Part shown: positions 42,971-52,675 of the stretch, one piece after another
Position numbering within the stretch: the first letter of the stretch is position 1
Layout of the letters: every line of letters begins with the position of its first letter
Assembly: GCF_007991515.1 (NCBI RefSeq)
Contig: NZ_BJYM01000001.1
Coordinates: forward strand, 186,001 to 250,000
Length of the DNA stretch: 64,000 bases
Source: Oceanobacillus sojae
GTDB lineage: Bacteria > Bacillota > Bacilli > Bacillales > Amphibacillaceae
Reading direction: 5' to 3'
Program-made: the position numbers and the translations under genes
The notes under the pieces: model-generated
What the model saw: only the letters and a program-made list of their open reading frames with translations
Database searches by the model: none
Told to the model about the DNA's origin: nothing

Positions 42971-43579
42971 CTATTTTGCTAATAGACTAAATGCTTTGCG
43001 GATGACTTCGTCTGTATTTTTTAATGTACTGTCCGACTTCAACTGCGGTGTAATTTTCTTCAGTTCATTCGGTGTAAAGCCTAATGACTTTAAAGCGTCT
43101 AGTGCTTCAGACACGATTTGCCGCTCTTGTGTGCTGCTTACTTCTTCAGATTCCTCAGCTGTACTTCCTATTGCAAAGTCGTTCACCAGTTTTCCTTTTA
43201 AGTCTAAAATAATTTGACGCGCGGTTTTCTTCCCTACCCCTGGAAAGGTTGTTAAAAACTTTTCATCTTCATTTTCCACTGCTGCAATAAATCCATGAAT
43301 ATTTACACCGGCTAAAATTGCTAAAGCTCCTTTAGGACCAATCCCTGAAACAGAGATAAGCTTGGTAAATAAGTATTTCTCATCTGTATTTCGAAAACCG
43401 AATAAGATTTGCGCATCCTCTCTGACGTGATGATACGTATGTATTTGGACTTGCTGATTCATTTGCGGTTCAAATATATAAGGATTGGGACAAATAATCT
43501 CATACCCAATCCCATGCACATCCACAATGACAGCATTTTCTTTTATTGAACTAAGTTTTCCATTTATATATGCAATCAT
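42971..43579 (-). CDS. ruvA: Holliday junction DNA helicase subunit RuvA
   Basis: Binds four-way junctions and loads RuvB. The protein has 202 residues: OB fold at the start (MIAYINGKLSSIKENAVIVDVHGIGYEI), two HhH motifs (ISVSGIGPKGALAIL and LTTFPGVGKKTARQIILDL) and a flexible C-terminal domain III (EALDALKSLGFTPNELKKI). The ATG at 43579 has AAGGAG 6 bases upstream; the longer frame to 43609 has no support. It leads the ruvAB operon. Confidence 0.96.
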   Translation of the reverse strand: MIAYINGKLSSIKENAVIVDVHGIGYEIICPNPYIFEPQMNQQVQIHTYHHVREDAQILFGFRNTDEKYLFTKLISVSGIGPKGALAILAGVNIHGFIAAVENEDEKFLTTFPGVGKKTARQIILDLKGKLVNDFAIGSTAEESEEVSSTQERQIVSEALDALKSLGFTPNELKKITPQLKSDSTLKNTDEVIRKAFSLLAK

Positions 43580-43610
43580 TTTAAGCTCCTTTTGTTCTGG
43601 ACAAATCAAT

Positions 43611-43644
43611 GAATAAACTTCTATTCATAAATAGAAGTTTATTC
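43611..43644 (-). terminator. Hairpin at the 3' end of yebC
   Basis: GAATAAACTTCTATT pairs with AATAGAAGTTTATTC around a 4-base loop. It overlaps the yebC stop codon and is followed by only a weak T-run, so it may terminate partly or protect the mRNA end. Confidence 0.6.
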
Positions 43645-44370
43645 ATTCGATTCCAGATTATGATGAACATCCTGTACGTCTTCGCTTTCTTCCAGCGCAT
43701 CCACCAGCTTCATCATTTTCTCTTCATCTTCCGAAGACAGAGAATTGAAATTTTGTGGAATTAAAGTGACTTCTGCATCAGCCAGTTTGTAGGACTGTTC
43801 TTCTAAATAAGAGACCACATCTTGGTAATCCTCAGGGCTCGTGAAGATTTCATAAGCTCCATCCTCTACGCTGACATCTTCTGCTCCTGCTTCCAGTGCA
43901 TCTAAAGTAATTGTATCTTCATCAATAGAGCCATCTGCATTTTCAACGACAATATAGCCTTTACGGTCAAACATAAAGGATACACTTCCATTTTCACCAA
44001 GGTTTCCGCCATTCTTTTTAAAAGCATGTCTAATTTCAGCAGCGGTACGATTTTTATTATCAGTTAATACATTTACAATCACAGCAACTCCGCCGGGTCC
44101 GTACCCTTCATACGTAATTTCCTCGTAAGTGGCGCCATCCAGCGTACCAGTTGCTTTTTTAATATTTCTCTCTATATTATCATTTGGCATATTATCAGCC
44201 TTTGCTTTATCAACAGCTGTTCTTAAAGCAGCATTGGTATCCATATCTCCTCCACCGCTTTTCGCAGCAAGATAGATATCTTTTGCATGCCTCATAAAAA
44301 TTTTACCTTTTTTTGCATCTTGTGCGTTTTTTCTCTTTTGTATATTTTTCCACTTGGAATGTCCAGCCAT
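43639..44370 (-). CDS. YebC/PmpR family regulatory protein (YrbC)
   Basis: A three-domain protein of 243 residues, annotated as a DNA-binding regulator; some family members have been linked to relief of ribosome stalling on proline-rich sequences. The N terminus [25 protein letters not shown], then [33 protein letters not shown] and [25 protein letters not shown] are universal in the family. It lies between coxA and ruvA, as yrbC does in B. subtilis. The exact role here is not shown. Confidence 0.92.
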   Translation of the reverse strand: MAGHSKWKNIQKRKNAQDAKKGKIFMRHAKDIYLAAKSGGGDMDTNAALRTAVDKAKADNMPNDNIERNIKKATGTLDGATYEEITYEGYGPGGVAVIVNVLTDNKNRTAAEIRHAFKKNGGNLGENGSVSFMFDRKGYIVVENADGSIDEDTITLDALEAGAEDVSVEDGAYEIFTSPEDYQDVVSYLEEQSYKLADAEVTLIPQNFNSLSSEDEEKMMKLVDALEESEDVQDVHHNLESNE

Positions 44371-44454
44371 TAGACATACTCCTCTCTCGAAACTCTTTTT
44401 TTACTATATCAAAAAAAGTCCCATCAGAAAAGGAAAACCATCTTTTCGCCATAA

Positions 44455-44949
44455 CTATTCAAAAAGATTTTGAAACAGACGTTCCATATCTTCCCCCATC
44501 TGATTCCCTTCATTACGTGCATTAAAATCTTTTACCCGTTCCCATTTCGCTACATTGTTATAAATAAACAGCTTTTTATCTGTATGCAAAATATGCTCTA
44601 TATCGTCACTTACTTCCTCAAAGTCACGATTATCTGTCCCTTTTTTCATTTGAATTGCAACAACAACACGATCCTCTGTTGTAACAACCTGTACATCTTC
44701 CACATCTACATTCTCCCGAAGTAATTCTTGAAATGCTGCTGACTCTTCTTTATCAAAGGATTCTAATGATGGCGGTTCATTTTGCCTTTCAGCATTGTTT
44801 TCTGAGGGTACCTGTCCTTTATTTTCCTCATAGTGAATTGGCTGAACAGGCTGTTCTTTGCTTGCATTTCTTTCTGTAGATGTACCTGTACAGCCTGTCA
44901 GTAATAATAAAATGGATATCGCATAAATCATATATTGTATTTTCAGCAT
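44455..44949 (-). CDS. coxA: Spore cortex lipoprotein CoxA (YhcN/YlaJ family)
   Basis: A sporulation lipoprotein of 164 residues. A short hydrophobic signal ends in the lipobox LLLLTGC (Cys about residue 20), followed by a polar linker and the YhcN/YlaJ domain (ENVDVEDVQVVTTEDRVVVAIQM). The start at 44949 has GGGAGG upstream; a longer frame from 45003 is unsupported. It directly follows safA, matching the B. subtilis safA-coxA (yrbA-yrbB) pair whose product is in the spore cortex. Confidence 0.82.
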   Translation of the reverse strand: MLKIQYMIYAISILLLLTGCTGTSTERNASKEQPVQPIHYEENKGQVPSENNAERQNEPPSLESFDKEESAAFQELLRENVDVEDVQVVTTEDRVVVAIQMKKGTDNRDFEEVSDDIEHILHTDKKLFIYNNVAKWERVKDFNARNEGNQMGEDMERLFQNLFE

Positions 44950-45017
44950 AATAAAATCCTCCCTTATACTGTTAGTATGGATAAGGAAGGACTTTTTAGA
45001 CATCTAATTTAATGCTG

Positions 45018-46214
45018 TTATGAACTGGAATCATGCTTATCTTTAGACTGTTCAGGAAAGAATGGCGGCTTTGGATAGAATGAATTTTCTGGTGAATTGG
45101 ATAATGGTGTCGGGTTAAAATAAGCATACTGCCGATTCTCTGCAACCCCTGGATCCCTTCTTATATCATCCATAAATGATGCCGATGTCGGCATCTGGCT
45201 TGGTTTGTCAGGTGAGACAGGACTATTATCCATAGTCTGCTTGGAAGCTGTTGCGTTATTTGCTGATGTATATATATCAGGTGCAGGTCCTTGCCGATTC
45301 ATCTGATTTACAGTCTGTTCCGGCTGATAAGGCATCATCCCTTGAAACTGCTGATGTCCACCTTCATATTGCATTTCATTGAATCCCATTGGTACCGGGT
45401 TGAAAGTAGCCTGCATCGGCCCTGATTGATTCTGATTCCCCCCACAGCCGCAGTCTCCACCTGCATGCATAGGGGGCATCATTGGAAATCCCTGCTGCAT
45501 CCCCGGGTGCATACCATACGGATTAAAATGAGGCATCGGTGGACAAGGCATGAAAAATACCGGCATCATTGGTGGACAAAAAGGCACTGGTTCACAAGGG
45601 ATTGCTGGTGGATGCTGATAAGCTTCAAACTCAAAGGCCTCCTGCTGTTGTGGTACTTCTTTACCGGCAGGCTGCTCCATGCTTGGTGCAGTTTTTTCTT
45701 TTTGCTGCTTTTTAGGAGGTTCTTCTTTCTTTATCGGTTTCTGCATCGATTTTGGTTCCTTTTCTAAAATGGGCATAGAAGGAACCTTGGGCATTTTGGG
45801 CATAACTGCTTCAAATTGTTCTTTTTTCTTTTCTTTTTGATCATCTTCTTTTAATACAGCGATTGGTGTCGGTGTCTTTTGTTTATATGGATGCTCTGTT
45901 TTTTTCTTTTCTTCTTTCTGGACCGGTTTTGTCTGTTCTTTTTTTGCAGATTTTACCTCTTCTTTAGAAGGTAATGTCTTTTGCTCTTTTTTGGTTGTCT
46001 TTTCCTTCTTGGACACCGGTGTCATTTGTTCCTTTTTTGATGTTCCTTTTTGCACTTGTTTTGTTGCCCCTGGTATTTTTATTTTCATTCCAGGCATAAG
46101 CTTTTCCGGATTAGCTAAGTGTGAGTTTACCTTTTTCAATTCCTCAAAAGAAGCATTATACTTCTCCGCCAAATTCCATAACGTATCTCCAAGCTGTACA
46201 ATGTGTATTTTCAA
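45018..46214 (-). CDS. safA: Spore coat morphogenetic protein SafA
   Basis: Organises inner-coat assembly at the cortex-coat boundary. The protein has 398 residues: an N-terminal LysM domain (residues 1-48, IVQLGDTLWNLAEKYNASFEEL) that binds peptidoglycan, then a long Lys/Glu/Pro/Gln linker and a tail rich in Pro, Met, Cys and Gly (CPPMPHFNPYGMHPGMQQG, CGCGG). I infer a TTG start, 10 bases after AAAGGAG, giving MKIHIVQLGD like B. subtilis SafA. It is followed by coxA. The B. subtilis neighbour nadA is absent. Confidence 0.9.
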   Translation of the reverse strand: MKIHIVQLGDTLWNLAEKYNASFEELKKVNSHLANPEKLMPGMKIKIPGATKQVQKGTSKKEQMTPVSKKEKTTKKEQKTLPSKEEVKSAKKEQTKPVQKEEKKKTEHPYKQKTPTPIAVLKEDDQKEKKKEQFEAVMPKMPKVPSMPILEKEPKSMQKPIKKEEPPKKQQKEKTAPSMEQPAGKEVPQQQEAFEFEAYQHPPAIPCEPVPFCPPMMPVFFMPCPPMPHFNPYGMHPGMQQGFPMMPPMHAGGDCGCGGNQNQSGPMQATFNPVPMGFNEMQYEGGHQQFQGMMPYQPEQTVNQMNRQGPAPDIYTSANNATASKQTMDNSPVSPDKPSQMPTSASFMDDIRRDPGVAENRQYAYFNPTPLSNSPENSFYPKPPFFPEQSKDKHDSSS

Positions 46215-46738
46215 AAGTAACGAACTCCTTTCCCTTTCATAATTGAAATGGGCTAATGCTCTATATCAGCATATGCACATAATAGAAAAAAGTTGCACAC
46301 TGGGCTTATGAATGTTTACGAAGCTGTTTTTTAGTTTTAAGTGCTTTAAATGGAAAAAGAAAAACCTGACTTATCCACTTTATAAATGTAAAAGTTAAAA
46401 TTGCGCATACTAAAAACAGCAATTTTATTTCAAATCATTCATGCTGTTTTTGATTAAAAAGATTGTACTGCCTGATACCACAAGTTTATTTTTTACTTAA
46501 TAAAGGTATAGAGAGGTAATAGCATATTCTATAACAACTATCTTGTCATTGCCGAAAAGACACAAAGATTTATTTCATACTGTCCTTTTTATGACTGATA
46601 TAACGTACGTTTTTAGTTTCATTGGTATCTTCAAAGCATTTGATTTTATTTTGGATACTTGTTAGGATGTGAAAGTCTAAAAAATACAATATTAAATTTT
46701 GTATTTATAGATTGTTTAAATACAGGAAGGAGCAAATT
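46215..46738. other. Spacer between safA and the BCCT gene
   Basis: About 520 AT-rich bases with no gene. They should hold a mother-cell promoter for safA and a promoter for the transporter. The one clear structure is a 10-bp perfect hairpin, AAAAACAGCA at 46412-46421 with TGCTGTTTTT at 46442-46451, which could terminate or attenuate on either strand. Promoter boxes could not be assigned safely. Confidence 0.5.
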
Positions 46739-48361
46739 ATGAGTAAAATCTCAAAGAAAAGAAAAATGTCCAATGTTTTTCTATATGCCTCTATTTTAAT
46801 TGGCATTTTAGTAATTATTGGAGCAGTATTTCCGGATGGATTTGGACAAGTTGCCGGTAATATATCATCCTGGATTACTGAAAATTTTGGCTGGTACTAC
46901 ATGATTCTTACAACTATACTTGTATTCTTTTGTGTATTTCTTATTTTCAGCCCAATTGGAACTTTAAAATTAGGAAAACCAAAGGATAAACCGGAATTTA
47001 AAACAATCTCCTGGCTTGCAATGTTATTTAGTGCTGGAATGGGTATTGGATTAGTGTTCTATGGTGCATCTGAACCTGTTTCACATTATCTTGCACCACC
47101 TACAGAGGATCCAGAAACAAATGAAGCTATGCTTGAAGCTATGCGTTCAACCTTTTTACATTATGGCTTTCATGCTTGGGCTATATACGGTGTTGTTGCC
47201 CTTTCGCTTGCATATTCGCAGTTTAGAAAAGGAGAGGTCGGGCTTTTATCTAAAGCATTGCGCCCGTTATTCCACGATCGGGTTGATGGTCCATTAGGTA
47301 CTCTAGTAGATGTCCTGGCAGTTTTCGCAACTGTTATCGGTGTTGCAGTATCACTAGGTGTAGGCGCTATGCAGATTAACGGCGGTTTAAACTACTTATT
47401 CGGCATACCTAATAATATTTTTGTACAAGCAATAATTATTGCTGTGGTAACTGTATTGTTCTTAATCAGTGCATGGAGCGGATTAAGTAAAGGAATTCAA
47501 TACCTGAGTAATGTCAACATGGTATTAGCCGGAATTTTATTTCTTATCATATTAATTGTTGGGCCAACTATTTTAATATTAAATATGATGACGAGCGGTA
47601 CTGGTGCTTATCTGCAAAACTTTATGTATAACGCATTAGATGTTGCTCCGCTGAATCAGCAAAAAAGTGAATGGATGTCTCAATGGACTATTTATTACTG
47701 GGGCTGGTGGATGAGCTGGAGCCCATTTGTAGGAATTTTTATTGCACGGGTTTCCAAAGGACGGACAATTCGCGAATTTATTTTAGCTGTCCTTCTTGTA
47801 CCGACCATTATTGGTATTTTATGGTTTAGCGTATTTGGAGTTACAGGTATTTCTGTCGGACAAAGTGCACCACATATATTTGATATGCCTCCGGAAACAC
47901 AATTGTTTGGCATTTTTAATGAAATCCCTATGGGTACAGTGTTATCCATTGTTGCAGTTCTGCTCGTGGCAATATTCTTTATCACTTCAGCAGACTCAGC
48001 AACCTTCGTTTTAGGAATGCAAACTTCATTTGGATCTTTAACTCCAGCTGGAAGAGTAAAGATCGTTTGGGGAGTTTCTTTATCAGCTATTGCATTTATT
48101 CTTCTCTTAGCAGGTGGAGAAACCGGGCTCGATGCACTGCAGTCAGCCGCAATCATAGCTGCACTGCCATTCAGTCTGGTTGTTATCTTACTGGTTATAT
48201 CCTTCTTCAAGATTGCTAACGAAGAAAGAAAATTCTTAGGCCTGACAATAACACCTAATAAGAAAAGGATGCAAACGTATCTGGAAACTTCTCCAGAGGA
48301 ATATGAAAAGACATTGGAAACATATAGAGAAAAAAGAAAAGATAATTCAAAAGGAATATAA
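46739..48361 (+). CDS. BCCT family glycine betaine/osmolyte transporter
   Basis: A secondary transporter of 540 residues with 12 transmembrane helices, taking up betaine-like compatible solutes with Na+. The aromatic BCCT signature is complete: WTIYYWGWWMSWSPFVGIFI followed by ARVSKGRTIREF. FSAGMGIGLVFYGASEPVSHY carries the glycine-rich cation-site stretch. It most resembles OpuD/BetP-type betaine carriers; the substrate is not determined. AGGAAGGAG lies before the ATG at 46739. It stands alone between spore and amino-acid genes, where B. subtilis has NAD synthesis genes. Confidence 0.92.
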   Translation: MSKISKKRKMSNVFLYASILIGILVIIGAVFPDGFGQVAGNISSWITENFGWYYMILTTILVFFCVFLIFSPIGTLKLGKPKDKPEFKTISWLAMLFSAGMGIGLVFYGASEPVSHYLAPPTEDPETNEAMLEAMRSTFLHYGFHAWAIYGVVALSLAYSQFRKGEVGLLSKALRPLFHDRVDGPLGTLVDVLAVFATVIGVAVSLGVGAMQINGGLNYLFGIPNNIFVQAIIIAVVTVLFLISAWSGLSKGIQYLSNVNMVLAGILFLIILIVGPTILILNMMTSGTGAYLQNFMYNALDVAPLNQQKSEWMSQWTIYYWGWWMSWSPFVGIFIARVSKGRTIREFILAVLLVPTIIGILWFSVFGVTGISVGQSAPHIFDMPPETQLFGIFNEIPMGTVLSIVAVLLVAIFFITSADSATFVLGMQTSFGSLTPAGRVKIVWGVSLSAIAFILLLAGGETGLDALQSAAIIAALPFSLVVILLVISFFKIANEERKFLGLTITPNKKRMQTYLETSPEEYEKTLETYREKRKDNSKGI

Positions 48362-48409
48362 ACAGGAAAAAAGTGCTGATACCATGTGTTCAGCACTTTT
48401 TTCCTGTTT
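48361..48409. terminator. Bidirectional terminator between BCCT gene and pheA
   Basis: AACAGGAAAAAAGTGCTGA pairs perfectly with TCAGCACTTTTTTCCTGTT, and a T-rich end follows on the plus strand. It begins at the transporter stop codon and lies about 57 bases behind the pheA stop. Confidence 0.88.
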
Positions 48410-48465
48410 CTTGGATTATTAAATTTATATATCAGAGGCTTTAAACATCAATAAAAAGCTTTCAT

Positions 48466-49314
48466 TTATAAGATATTGTAAACGGAATACGACCCTAAAA
48501 TAGTTACCTCACATCCAAGTGCCTCAAGCTCAGCCTTAACACCAGGCAGCAAAACATCATCGTATTTCTGATCCACATCAATAATAAAGAAATAATTGCC
48601 TAAACCAGTCTTTGTAGGTCTGGACTCGATTTTCGATAAGTTCAATTTACGCCAAGCAAATGCAGAAAGAATTTGATGAAGCGCCCCAGCTTTATCACTC
48701 GGTAAAGTGATTAGAAACGTTGTTTTTTCGCCTTTTGCCTCACTTTTTATTTTGACCTTCTCCGGCTGATGAGAAAGAACTAGAAAACGGGTATGATTAT
48801 TTGGATAATCATGAATATTTTCTTTAAATATTTCCAGGCCATACTCTTCAGCAGCTGAACGATTTCCAATAGCTGCAATAGGCCTGTCAGAACCGCTGAC
48901 TATTTCTGCTGCTCTTCCGGTTGAAGACGTAAAGGCTATTTTGGCATTTTTTAAATTCTGATGCAGATATTGGTGACATTGCGCTATAGCATGGCTATGT
49001 GAATGCACCTCTTCTATTTCTGATACTTTGCGAATAATATCACTGCGTACAAGCAAATGCTGTTGAATTGGTACAACGATTTCTCCAACTACAGGTATTC
49101 GCACTTGATGAATTAAATAATCAACAGTTAGCTGTACTGTTCCTTCAATTGCATTTTCTAATGGAACAACCCCGATGTCAATTTCTCCCTTATCTACTGC
49201 ATCGATACATTCCGGAATTGTTTTAAAAGATTCTTTATGCTCACCATTAAAAGTTGCGTCTACTGCTAATTTTGTAAATGTTCCTTTAGGTCCTAAATAA
49301 CCAATACTCGTCAA
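48466..49314 (-). CDS. pheA: Prephenate dehydratase
   Basis: Converts prephenate to phenylpyruvate for phenylalanine synthesis. The protein has 282 residues: catalytic domain (GYLGPKGTFTKLAV, VVPLENAIEGTV, NHTRFLVLS with the catalytic Thr-Arg-Phe) and a C-terminal ACT domain for Phe feedback (GALHQILSAFAWRKLNLSKIESRP). No chorismate mutase is fused. In B. subtilis pheB stands between obg and pheA; here that space holds only a repeat element. Confidence 0.95.
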   Translation of the reverse strand: MTSIGYLGPKGTFTKLAVDATFNGEHKESFKTIPECIDAVDKGEIDIGVVPLENAIEGTVQLTVDYLIHQVRIPVVGEIVVPIQQHLLVRSDIIRKVSEIEEVHSHSHAIAQCHQYLHQNLKNAKIAFTSSTGRAAEIVSGSDRPIAAIGNRSAAEEYGLEIFKENIHDYPNNHTRFLVLSHQPEKVKIKSEAKGEKTTFLITLPSDKAGALHQILSAFAWRKLNLSKIESRPTKTGLGNYFFIIDVDQKYDDVLLPGVKAELEALGCEVTILGSYSVYNIL

Positions 49315-49365
49315 CTTTATTTCCTCCTAAATATAAAAACTTTAAAGTACCTGTTTAAAAATGTA

Positions 49366-49490
49366 AAGACTTGAGCCCGGATTGTACCATAGCGAAACTT
49401 GCCGTCTGCTCCTTAGTACAGCTATATCGTCCTGTCCGCACCTGTAATCGGGCAATCAGCAAGTCTTCTTTGTTAAGGGGCTCAAGTATT
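49366..49490. repeat. Degenerate intergenic repeat between obg and pheA
   Basis: The ends pair as CTTGAGCCC (49370-49378) and GGGCTCAAG (49478-49486). The 3' part GGGCAATCAGCAAGTCTTCTTT resembles TGACAATCGCTAAGTCTTCTTT in the alaS leader repeat (17 of 22 bases). It appears to be a diverged copy of the same element family. No coding potential is seen. Confidence 0.55.
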
Positions 49491-49531
49491 AGAGTTTTCG
49501 TTTTTAGCACTTGGAGTTTGTCATTTCAAAG

Positions 49532-50812
49532 TTACTCAATAAAATCAAATTCGTAATCTAACAGTCGGACAGTATCACCGTCTTGTGCTCCGCGTTCACG
49601 CAGTGCCTTGTCAACACCCATTCCTCTTAGCTGGCGGGAGAAACGCTGAACAGCTTCATCGTGCTGAAAGTCGGTCATTTTAAACAATGTCTCGATCCGG
49701 TGGCCATAAAGTACAAAAGCACCATCTGGATCTCTTGTTATATGGAAAGGATCCTCTTCCTTCTGATAACGATAGACAACTGTTTCATCAGCCTGTTCTA
49801 TCTCCTGTTCATATTTCGGAATCTCTTCCAGCTTATCTGCCACTGCAAATAATAAATCTCTCAAGCCATCTTTTGTTACGGCTGAAATTCTATATATAGG
49901 GAGCTCTTCTCCAAGTTTTTCTTTAAATTCTTTCAAATTTTCTTCAGCATCCGGCATGTCCATTTTATTAGCAGCGATGATTTGCGGTCTTGTTAAAAGC
50001 TTCTTATCATATGCAGCAAGCTCTTCATTAATTTTCACATAGTCCTCATAAGGATCGCGTCCTTCTGTTCCTGCCATATCAATAACATGTACAATCACTC
50101 TTGTACGCTCTACATGTCGCAGGAATTGATGCCCCAGTCCGACTCCTTGAGAAGCGCCTTCAATTAAGCCGGGCAAATCTGCCATCACAAAGCTTCGCTG
50201 ATCTCCTGTATCAACAACTCCCAAATTAGGAGCAATTGTTGTAAAATGATAAGCAGCAACTTTTGGCTTGGCAGCACTCACTACAGACAGCAATGTAGAT
50301 TTACCCACACTCGGAAAACCTACTAATCCCACATCAGCAATCAGTTTCAACTCAACTTTAATATTACGCTCCTGACCAGGCTCACCATTTTCAGCCATAT
50401 CTGGAGCTGGATTACGTGGACTGGCAAATCTTGTGTTACCTCTTCCTCCACGTCCGCCTTTTGCAATTACAGCCTCTTGCTCGTGATTTGTTAAATCGGC
50501 AATGACTTCGCCTGTATCTTCATCTATTACCGTAGTTCCCGGCGGCACAGGGATAACATAGGCAGCAGCATTTTTGCCATGCTGTGTTTTGCTCATGCCA
50601 TTTTCACCGCGTTTCCCTTTAAAATGGCGGTTATATCGGAAATCCATTAATGTGTTTAAACCTTCATCTACTTTAAAGACAATATTTGCTCCGTTCCCGC
50701 CGTCTCCGCCTGCTGGCCCGCCTTTTGGAACATATTTCTCACGACGGTACGCAACCAGTCCATTTCCGCCATCACCGGCTTTTACATATACACTCACCTG
50801 ATCGACAAACAT
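49532..50812 (-). CDS. obg: Obg family GTPase (CgtA)
   Basis: An essential GTPase of 426 residues acting in 50S ribosome maturation and stress and sporulation signalling. The glycine-rich Obg fold comes first ([40 protein letters not shown]), then the G domain ([28 protein letters not shown]) and the Firmicute OCT domain. It lies 2 bases downstream of spo0B, the same pairing as in B. subtilis. Confidence 0.96.
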   Translation of the reverse strand: MFVDQVSVYVKAGDGGNGLVAYRREKYVPKGGPAGGDGGNGANIVFKVDEGLNTLMDFRYNRHFKGKRGENGMSKTQHGKNAAAYVIPVPPGTTVIDEDTGEVIADLTNHEQEAVIAKGGRGGRGNTRFASPRNPAPDMAENGEPGQERNIKVELKLIADVGLVGFPSVGKSTLLSVVSAAKPKVAAYHFTTIAPNLGVVDTGDQRSFVMADLPGLIEGASQGVGLGHQFLRHVERTRVIVHVIDMAGTEGRDPYEDYVKINEELAAYDKKLLTRPQIIAANKMDMPDAEENLKEFKEKLGEELPIYRISAVTKDGLRDLLFAVADKLEEIPKYEQEIEQADETVVYRYQKEEDPFHITRDPDGAFVLYGHRIETLFKMTDFQHDEAVQRFSRQLRGMGVDKALRERGAQDGDTVRLLDYEFDFIE

Positions 50813-50814
50813 TG

Positions 50815-51348
50815 CTAATCACCTCTTTCTTCTTTTGCTAAATTCCATTCAAAATTCGTTTTTTCTTTTTCCTGTGTTACAGAAACACCATGTTGCTGTT
50901 CTATGTTCTCAATACTTATTTTCTCAAGGATGATATCTTTTATAACCATCCTAATTACCCATTGTGTTTCTTGCTCTTCAATATGAAGAACAAGATCGTA
51001 TACCAGTAAATCTTGTGCAGCTTCTGACAAAAAAGCTAATAGCTTTTCACAGGATGAAAGAAGCTCCTGCTCATCAATCTTTTTCATAGAAGGTTCGAGT
51101 AAATCTACATAATACGTTAACGCAAAGGCAGGATATGTATCTTCAAATTGTAAAATCCATATCATAAGCTTATCAGCATTCAACCGCATCAGTTTCCGTT
51201 CTTCTTCATAGTATTCCAGAACATTATCTAAATTCATTTTTGCCTTATCCGCTTTCCCCATAGTTAAATAACCGGAAACAATTTGTAATCGGTTCATTAA
51301 ATCATGTCTGTATTTTTGTATTATACGAACTGTCTCCTTTTCGTCCAT
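50815..51348 (-). CDS. spo0B: Sporulation initiation phosphotransferase Spo0B
   Basis: Relays phosphate from Spo0F to Spo0A in the phosphorelay. The protein has 177 residues: a helical hairpin with [15 protein letters not shown], whose His15 corresponds to the phosphorylated His30 of B. subtilis, and a degenerate ATPase-like C-terminal domain. Sequence is poorly conserved apart from that motif, so the call also rests on position between rpmA and obg. The N terminus is about 15 residues shorter than in B. subtilis. Confidence 0.88.
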   Translation of the reverse strand: MDEKETVRIIQKYRHDLMNRLQIVSGYLTMGKADKAKMNLDNVLEYYEEERKLMRLNADKLMIWILQFEDTYPAFALTYYVDLLEPSMKKIDEQELLSSCEKLLAFLSEAAQDLLVYDLVLHIEEQETQWVIRMVIKDIILEKISIENIEQQHGVSVTQEKEKTNFEWNLAKEERGD

Positions 51349-51436
51349 TCCTTCACCTCATTAAAATTGAGTATAGCAGAAAACACAGTAAATCAAAAGC
51401 AGTAAAACAGAAGCATACGACAATATCCTGGAAATG

Positions 51437-51475
51437 AAAGCAGGCTGCCGAGAGTTTATCTCGACAGCCTGCTTT
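51437..51475 (-). terminator. Terminator after rpmA
   Basis: AAAGCAGGCTG and CGAGA pair with TCTCG and CAGCCTGCTTT around a short loop. It ends the rplU-prp-rpmA operon and separates it from spo0B-obg. Confidence 0.88.
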
Positions 51476-51503
51476 GTTCCTTAACTATACTGTTAACCAA
51501 GCA

Positions 51504-52138
<635 letters not shown>

Positions 52139-52155
52139 TATGAATAACAGAATCC

Positions 52156-52464
52156 TTATAAGCTGATTTTATCAACTACAAGTTTTGTGTATGGCTGACG
52201 ATGACCTTGTTTACGATGATAGTTCTTTTTAGGCTTGAACTTCACAACATCAATTTTCTTTTGACGGCCATGCTTTTCAACCTTAGCTGTTACAGATGCG
52301 CCCTCAACGTATGGAGCACCAACCTTCACATCGTCTCCTCCGACGAATAGGACTTTTTCAAAAGTTACTGTGTCATTTACTTCACCAGCAACCTTCTCTA
52401 CATAGATTTCTTGTCCTTCAGTTACTTTAACTTGTTTACCACCAGTTTCAATAATTGCGTACAT
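52156..52464 (-). CDS. rplU: Ribosomal protein L21 (bL21)
   Basis: A 50S subunit protein of 102 residues, starting [17 protein letters not shown] and ending with [17 protein letters not shown], both conserved. AAATGAGGAGG precedes the ATG. It is the first gene of rplU-prp-rpmA and is preceded by a leader that matches the position and appearance of the L21 leader. Confidence 0.97.
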   Translation of the reverse strand: MYAIIETGGKQVKVTEGQEIYVEKVAGEVNDTVTFEKVLFVGGDDVKVGAPYVEGASVTAKVEKHGRQKKIDVVKFKPKKNYHRKQGHRQPYTKLVVDKISL

Positions 52465-52570
52465 TTATATGCACCTCCTCATTTAACTCAGACTCGCCAT
52501 TCAGGTACTGCAGTTTACAGTTTTAAGACCTGTTCTGCGCGGTTGTAGCACGGGTGCTACTTAGAATAAC
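52465..52570 (-). promoter_or_regulatory. L21 leader (autoregulatory 5' UTR)
   Basis: About 105 bases between the promoter and rplU, GC-richer than the flanks. On the minus strand GTAGCACCCGTGCTAC forms a tight hairpin, followed by GCGCAGAACAGGTCTTAAAAC and ACTGCAGTACCTG. Bacilli have a conserved L21 leader here (Rfam family of that name), thought to let L21 control its own operon. I identify it from position and the GTAGCAC hairpin. Confidence 0.75.
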
Positions 52571-52576
52571 AGATAA

Positions 52577-52606
52577 ATCTTATCATTTTACGGGTTCCAT
52601 TGTCAA
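52577..52606 (-). promoter_or_regulatory. Sigma-A promoter of the rplU operon
   Basis: TTGACA and TAAGAT are 18 bases apart on the minus strand, giving a start near 52570, at the 5' end of the L21 leader. Confidence 0.75.
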
Positions 52607-52675
52607 CCTTTTTTAATGATCTTAGATAAAAACTCTTAACAATAATATAGTATGGAAGCTTTTATATTTCAAAAA

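Noticed and set aside
47695-48396. Minus-strand frame of 233 codons under the BCCT transporter
   Set aside because: The plus strand encodes a full-length transporter with its signature motif and a ribosome site; the antisense frame has no family features.
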